This document shows, in pieces, positions 59,723 through 64,000 of a DNA stretch of 64,000 nucleotides. The stretch is from the NCBI RefSeq assembly GCF_007829875.1, contig NZ_VIWV01000001.1, forward strand, positions 5,488,501-5,552,500. Reading direction: 5' to 3'. Below the pieces are notes generated by a model, which worked only from the letters and a program-made list of their open reading frames with translations, was not told the origin of the DNA and ran no database searches. The position numbers were made by a program, and so were the translations under genes. This stretch comes from Streptomyces capillispiralis (GTDB lineage Bacteria; Actinomycetota; Actinomycetes; Streptomycetales; Streptomycetaceae). Positions within the stretch are counted from its first letter, which is position 1. The number at the start of each line of letters is the position of its first letter.

Positions 59723-60618
59723 CGGTCGCTCCTGGGCTCGGCGTCGGCGTCGCTGGCCCGGCTCCGTGTGATGGCCTCCCGGCACACTCCGAGAATCACG
59801 CTGGCGGTGTAGAGCAGGGCGAGGGCGGCCCGCACCGCACGCGCGCCGTCTCCCGAGCGGTTGCGGTTCCATTCCTTGGTGATGCCTCGCCGCGCGTCGT
59901 TACGCCGTGCTTCGCTGCGGCCCTGCCAGAAGGCGCGGCGCAGCAGGTAGGACAGGGTCAGCCGGTGGGCGGGGATCAGGTGTTGCACCTCGGCGTCGTG
60001 CAGGATCGTCGCGGTGGCACCGCGCGCGGTCATCTCCCGTACGAAGGTGGTGTCCTCGGCGGAGATGAGGGAGCCGCCGATCCGGCCGAGGCGCTCGTCG
60101 AAGCCGACTCCCAGTAAGCGGGCGTGCTCGACATCGATGGCGAAACTGCCGCCCCAGATCGACGCCGGCCGGGCCGGCGCGTGCGAGCCGAGGTAATGCA
60201 GTTGTCCGGAGGTGAGGAACCACGGGCGTCGGCGCCCTTGAAGGTGAGCGGTGATCCTCGTCCCGGTGACGTGTGCGCCGGCGGTCAGGGCTTCGCGTAT
60301 CCGGGTCAGTGCCACGGCGGTGGGGACGATGTCGTCGTCGAGGAAGACGACGTGCTGCGTCGTGGCCTCCTTCAGGGCCTTGTTGCGGCTGTGGGAGAGG
60401 CCCTGGTTCCCCTCGTTGCAGATGACGCGGATGCGGGACGGAGGCGGCGAGGCGTCTGTGGACAGCGTGGGCAGGTGCTGGGCGGGCATGTCCGCTATGA
60501 CCAGGAGGCGGTCCCTGGGGCCCATGGCCGCGGCCGTGCGGGTGACAGCCGCCGACAGGCTGTCGGAGCGGTTGCTGCAGATGACGATGGTGAGAGGTAA
60601 GTCGGCGCCGAGGATCAT
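59719..60618 (-). CDS. Family 2 glycosyltransferase
   Basis: A 299-residue GT-A fold glycosyltransferase. N-terminal nucleotide-binding strand TIVICSNRSDSL, NQGLSHSRNKAL, and the metal-binding D-x-D as FLDDDIVP (about 93-100). Later WGGSFAIDVEH and SAEDTTFVREM supply the acceptor/catalytic loop. A hydrophobic segment near the C-terminus (ALALLYTASVILGVC) suggests a membrane-bound form. ATG 60618 overlaps the stop of the HAD gene. Confidence 0.92.
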   Translation of the reverse strand: MILGADLPLTIVICSNRSDSLSAAVTRTAAAMGPRDRLLVIADMPAQHLPTLSTDASPPPSRIRVICNEGNQGLSHSRNKALKEATTQHVVFLDDDIVPTAVALTRIREALTAGAHVTGTRITAHLQGRRRPWFLTSGQLHYLGSHAPARPASIWGGSFAIDVEHARLLGVGFDERLGRIGGSLISAEDTTFVREMTARGATATILHDAEVQHLIPAHRLTLSYLLRRAFWQGRSEARRNDARRGITKEWNRNRSGDGARAVRAALALLYTASVILGVCREAITRSRASDADAEPRSDR

Positions 60619-61370
60619 GGGCGCACCTCCTGGCGGGGGCGTGGGCTGCGCTTTTGGTGGCTGATGGTCCGCAGCACATCGGCCAGGTTTTCGAGGGCGG
60701 CGATGGCCCAGTGCCTCGTGCTTCCCTCGGTTGTGTGGACGCGTTGGATCTTCAGCTCCCGGTATGCGGTCACGATCTCGGGAGCGACCTCAGCAGGCGC
60801 GCTCCATCCGCTGTCGACGTGGACGATCACTGCCGAGCAGCCGAGAGCGAGTGCCGGAGCGGCGTCGTGGTCGGGCCGGTCGCCGACGACCGTGGTGTGT
60901 TCGGGCTTCCAGCTCAGCCGGTCCATGGCCCACTTGAAGAGGCGGGGGTCGGGTTTGGCGTAGCCGACGAGGGAGTCGAGCGCGACGAGTTGGACTTGCT
61001 GCTCGATTCCGAGGGTGCGCAGGGCGGCGAGGCATTCCGGGGGCTGGTTGGCGACGATGCACACCTCGTACTCCTCGGCGAGGTGCCTGAGGGCGTCGAC
61101 GGCTCCGGGGACGGGCTGGACCAGCGAGGTCCAGCGCTCGCGGACGCCCTGCCAGCTCTTCGTGCCGTTGGGCGGGAACAGGCTGGGCGGGGGTGATCCG
61201 GGCGCGCGGCCCTGGTAGAAGCCGCGCATGGCCTGGAGGAAGGCGTCCATGGGGAAGGCGGGATCGTCCGCGCGCGTGAGCTCCCAGACGCCCTGGAGCC
61301 AGGCGAGGTCGAAGGGCTCGTCGTAGTAGAGGACGCCGCCGACGTCGACGGCCAGGGTGCGGCGCGTCAT
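60615..61370 (-). CDS. HAD-superfamily hydrolase
   Basis: A 251-residue HAD IA-like hydrolase. Motif I is AVDVGGVLYYDE: the nucleophile Asp is kept but the second Asp is Gly, as in several sugar-phosphatase relatives. Motif II VANQP, motif III Lys in GYAKPDPRLF, motif IV VGDRPDHDAAPA. In this glycan operon a sugar-1-phosphate phosphatase role is plausible but unproven. ATG 61370 overlaps the epimerase stop (ATGA at 61367-61370). Confidence 0.88.
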   Translation of the reverse strand: MTRRTLAVDVGGVLYYDEPFDLAWLQGVWELTRADDPAFPMDAFLQAMRGFYQGRAPGSPPPSLFPPNGTKSWQGVRERWTSLVQPVPGAVDALRHLAEEYEVCIVANQPPECLAALRTLGIEQQVQLVALDSLVGYAKPDPRLFKWAMDRLSWKPEHTTVVGDRPDHDAAPALALGCSAVIVHVDSGWSAPAEVAPEIVTAYRELKIQRVHTTEGSTRHWAIAALENLADVLRTISHQKRSPRPRQEVRP

Positions 61371-62389
61371 GACGTGGCCGCTCGTCCGGCGGCCCAGGTG
61401 AACCACTCGGGCTGGTCCGCGGTGTCGTTCTCGATGCTGAGGGAGGTCACGGGTTCCACGGGGCCGTGTTCACGGGCCCAGGCCGCGGTGCGTCGCAGAC
61501 CTTCGGCGAGCGGGGTGTCGGCCCAGTCGCCGAGCGTCTTACGGGCGAGGCTGTTGTCGGTGTACGCGGCGTGGACCTCGTCGCGGGCCGCCAGGTGCTT
61601 GATGGGGTGGTCGGGGACGCCCATGGCGGTGCGCACGGCGTGCGCCATGTCCAGCACGGTGCTCGTGTGCGAGGAGCCGACGTTGAAGACCTGGCCCCAG
61701 GCGGCCGGCTGGTCGGCGGCGGCGAGGAAGGTGCCGACGATGTCCGGGGCGTAGGTGAAGGCGCGGATCTGGCTGCCGTCTCCGTACACGCTGACCGGCT
61801 CGCCGCGCATGATCTGGTTGAGGAAGATGGCGACGGCGTTGCGGTACGGGTCGCCCATGTTCTGCCGCTCGCCGTAGACGTTGTGCATGCGCAGGGCGAA
61901 GTACGGCAGACCCTGAAGCTGCATGGTGACCGCGAGTTCGCGCTCCACTGCGAGTTTCGCGTTGCCGTAGCTGTCGGCGGGGACGGGCCGCTCGTCCTCG
62001 CGCATGGGGACGTGTCCGTGGCCGTACACGGCGACCGACGAGGCGAAGCCGAAGAACCTGACCTTGGCGGCCAGCGAGGCGTTGATCAGGTTGATGCTGC
62101 CGAGCAGGTTGACGGAGTAGTTGTGGTGCTTGACGGCGTGGCTGATGCCTTCGGCGGCGAAGGCGGCGAGGTGGTAGACACCGTCGAAGCGGTACGAGGC
62201 GAAGAGTTCGGCGACCGTGGCCTGGTCGGCGACCGAGCCGACGACGAGGGTCGCGCCGTTGGGCACGTTCTCGGTCTTGCCGCCGTCGAGGTTGTCTAGG
62301 ACGACGACGTCGTCGCCGCGCTCGATCAAGGACGCGGCAAGGTGGGACCCGATGAAGCCGGCGCCGCCGGTCACCAGATGTGTGGGCAT
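61367..62389 (-). CDS. NAD-dependent nucleotide-sugar epimerase/dehydratase
   Basis: A 340-residue extended short-chain dehydrogenase of the GalE/RmlB group. NAD-binding GGAGFIGSHLA (8-18), LDNLDGG, catalytic SSVAVYGHG (Ser), and the YxxxK pair in SYGNAKLAVE (about 140-149). It should interconvert a UDP- or dTDP-sugar (epimerisation or dehydration) for the glycan made by the cluster. ATG 62389. A 115-bp gap upstream to the pyruvyl transferase gene has no obvious promoter. Confidence 0.92.
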   Translation of the reverse strand: MPTHLVTGGAGFIGSHLAASLIERGDDVVVLDNLDGGKTENVPNGATLVVGSVADQATVAELFASYRFDGVYHLAAFAAEGISHAVKHHNYSVNLLGSINLINASLAAKVRFFGFASSVAVYGHGHVPMREDERPVPADSYGNAKLAVERELAVTMQLQGLPYFALRMHNVYGERQNMGDPYRNAVAIFLNQIMRGEPVSVYGDGSQIRAFTYAPDIVGTFLAAADQPAAWGQVFNVGSSHTSTVLDMAHAVRTAMGVPDHPIKHLAARDEVHAAYTDNSLARKTLGDWADTPLAEGLRRTAAWAREHGPVEPVTSLSIENDTADQPEWFTWAAGRAATS

Positions 62390-62504
62390 GGCGTGTCTCC
62401 CTTTGGCGTGAGTGGGGACCCGCCGCGGCTCTGGACTGGGCCGCAGCGGGTCGTGCGCGGTGCGGTGCGGTGCGGGCAGGCGGACCGCCTGTGCGACTGG
62501 TGGT

Positions 62505-63716
62505 TCAGGCTCCGAGGAGCTTGTTGATCTGAGCGAAGTCGCTGCGGGCGCGGTCCGTGATCAGCGGGAGCCGCTGACGCAGGGTGGTGCGGAGCGCGGT
62601 CGCGTCGGTGTCGTTGACGATCTGGTCGATGACCGTGGTGTCCTGGGCGAAAGCGCGGACGTCCGCGTGGATGCCGGCAACGTCGACTGTGTGACCGTAG
62701 GTTTCGGCGAGCACTCCGTTGAACTTGTGCGAGTGGCCGATCGCGATCGCCGGGGCGCCGCCGGACAGCGCGCCGATCGCGGCGTGCAGGCGCTCGGAGA
62801 TGACGAGTTCGGCCTGTGACAGCACGCCCTTGTAGTCGGATGCCGTCAGCGCGCCGGGCAACGCCATGACCTCGGGCAGGCCGGCGGCTTCGGCGATACG
62901 GGCGGCGAGGATCCGGTCGTCGTTGTGCGGGCGGGAGTCGTGGCAGTGCGGGACGAGGACGACCGGCATCTTCCGGGTGCGGACGAGGGAGGTGGCGAGT
63001 CGCGTCAGTGCTGCCGCGTGCTGGGACTCCTCCAGTGTGCTGAAGCGGGTGATGCCCTGGCTGGGGGCGAGGCAGAGGTACGGGTCTTCGGGGGCGAGTC
63101 CCAGCGGTCTGAGCACGGACGCTATTCGCTCGCTGGCGGCTGTCGGCAGCAGGAAGGCGGGGTCGGAGGACAGCCGCACACGGTGTTCGGGAAGGCCGAG
63201 CTTGCCCACGAGGTAGTCGAGGGAGACGCTCTCCCGGACGGTGAGGAGATCGCACCGGGTGGCGACCGCGAGCCATGCCTCGGCATCGGCCGGGTCGTCG
63301 AAGGGGCCGACGGACTGGCCGATCATGACCGTCGGGATGTCCCGCTGCTGCGCCGCGGTGAGGGCTCGGAGGTACGGCGTGGAGACCCCGTAGTCCGAGG
63401 TGTGCAGGTCGCCCCCGGTGGCGATGACCAGATCGGTTTGAGCGAGGAGCTGTTCGCGGCGTTCGGCGAGTTCGGCGGGGCTCTCTTGGGGGCGCATCTG
63501 CTGCCAGGAGCGGGAGACGACGAACGGGTCGGCCACGCAACGCGCGCCGGTGGGGGCGAGGGATTCCGTGTCGAGCACCGGGGTTTGGGTGAGGACGGTG
63601 ACGTTGTCGCCTTCCCTGGGGTCTTTGGTATTCAGCTGCTCGATGATGGAGCGGGCCAGGGCCTCGACGCCGCGGCTCTCACAGCTGGTGATGCCGGTGA
63701 TCAGGACGTTGGACAC
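62505..63716 (-). CDS. Polysaccharide pyruvyl transferase family protein
   Basis: A 403-residue protein of the PS_pyruv_trans family (CsaB-like), which adds pyruvate ketals from PEP to surface glycans. GT-B-like halves are visible: LVIATGGDLHTSDYG and PTVMIGQSVGPFDDP in the first, LVISERLHAAIGALSGGAPAIAIGHSHKFNG in the second (shorter quotes: SERLHAAIGALSGG). GTG 63716 follows GAGAGG by 6 bp. ATG 63737, overlapping the upstream stop as ATGA, is also possible and would add seven residues. Confidence 0.9.
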   Translation of the reverse strand: MSNVLITGITSCESRGVEALARSIIEQLNTKDPREGDNVTVLTQTPVLDTESLAPTGARCVADPFVVSRSWQQMRPQESPAELAERREQLLAQTDLVIATGGDLHTSDYGVSTPYLRALTAAQQRDIPTVMIGQSVGPFDDPADAEAWLAVATRCDLLTVRESVSLDYLVGKLGLPEHRVRLSSDPAFLLPTAASERIASVLRPLGLAPEDPYLCLAPSQGITRFSTLEESQHAAALTRLATSLVRTRKMPVVLVPHCHDSRPHNDDRILAARIAEAAGLPEVMALPGALTASDYKGVLSQAELVISERLHAAIGALSGGAPAIAIGHSHKFNGVLAETYGHTVDVAGIHADVRAFAQDTTVIDQIVNDTDATALRTTLRQRLPLITDRARSDFAQINKLLGA

Positions 63717-63733
63717 AGCAGACCTCTCAGGGA

Positions 63734-64000
63734 TCATCGGGTGAACCGGATGAGTTCCGCCAGAACCGCGCGGTAGTTGAAGCGTTCGTGTACTCGGCGC
63801 TGGATGGTCGCCAGCCGCTCGCGGTACCGGATCGACTCACGGACCATCCGGGCGAGGCTGTCGGCCGGATCGTCGTCGAGCAGGAAGAGCCCCACGTCGT
63901 CGCCATAGAGCGCGGACAGATAGCCCAGGTCCGGCCAGAGCGCGGGGATGCTGCCCGAGGCCAGGGTCTCGAACATGCGGGGGGTCAGCAGCTCCATCCG
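63734..64000 (-). CDS. Glycosyltransferase C-terminal part (5' end beyond window)
   Basis: 88 residues at the C-terminus of a protein running off the right edge. The pattern TPRMFETLASGSIPALWPDLGY (here quoted as RMFETLASGSIPAL) and RESIRYRERLATIQRR is that of the last part of GT4-like or spore-glycan (CgeB-type) glycosyltransferases. The overlap with the pyruvyl transferase gene puts it in the same operon. Acceptor and donor unknown. Confidence 0.8.
   Translation of the reverse strand, partial: RMELLTPRMFETLASGSIPALWPDLGYLSALYGDDVGLFLLDDDPADSLARMVRESIRYRERLATIQRRVHERFNYRAVLAELIRFTR

Overview
The window is chromosomal DNA from a Streptomyces (or very close relative). Coding DNA has very high G+C with almost obligatory G/C at third codon positions, GTG/TTG starts are frequent, many genes look leaderless, and several Streptomyces-typical families occur (DUF397 with a Scr1-type HTH regulator, RsbW-like ATPases, DUF5336, DUF2277, FmdB, the SCO2322 family, and an RNase HI-acid phosphatase fusion with the architecture of S. 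coelicolor SCO2299). It looks like ordinary core chromosome up to rnpB at about 56.5 kb. After that the G+C falls and a cell-surface polysaccharide cluster begins.

Layout. 0-8.5 kb: partial DedA, a NarL-type two-component pair, FmdB zinc ribbon, a coiled-coil membrane protein, a DUF4097 lipoprotein, tRNA-Val(TAC), a ketopantoate reductase-like enzyme, DUF2277, a 29-bp tandem repeat, a second DedA and DoxX. 8.7-16.4 kb: PhoD-like phosphatase, secreted HNH nuclease, a yybP-ykoY (Mn2+) riboswitch ahead of a TMEM165/GDT1 cation transporter, HAD phosphatase, a peptidoglycan-binding protein and an MFS pump with a winged-helix tail. 16.4-27 kb: GNAT enzyme, two related stress-like proteins (one with perfect 75-bp repeats), DUF1992, FHA protein, O-methyltransferase, MHS transporter, a GT87-PAP2 fusion, an ATPase/HTH/DUF397 trio and a small SLT lysozyme-like protein.

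27.3-33.2 kb holds the most interesting unit. A cobalamin riboswitch with a clear promoter precedes five translationally coupled genes: a membrane-anchored alpha/alpha-barrel protein, a membrane-anchored SCO2322-family protein, and ECF T, A-A and S components. I read it as a B12 (corrinoid) uptake system in which the two surface proteins may act like a split transcobalamin. 33.4-37.5 kb: a KstR-like TetR regulator faces a glycosyltransferase/methyltransferase/barrel operon across a KstR-like operator. 37.6-56.2 kb: amidase, two further MFS pumps (one fused to a carboxypeptidase-regulatory-like domain), a MaoC hydratase, Nif3, a zinc-ribbon protein that seems to start at CTG, the RNase HI-phosphatase, KDPG aldolase, YaaA, TetR/MerR/AraC regulators and an EamA transporter whose 3' end runs into rnpB.

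56.5-64 kb: lower-G+C DNA with an RsbW-like ATPase, the possible remnant of a second copy, a SpoU methyltransferase, and a leftward overlapping operon for a surface glycan (glycosyltransferases, HAD hydrolase, nucleotide-sugar epimerase, polysaccharide pyruvyl transferase) that continues past the right edge.
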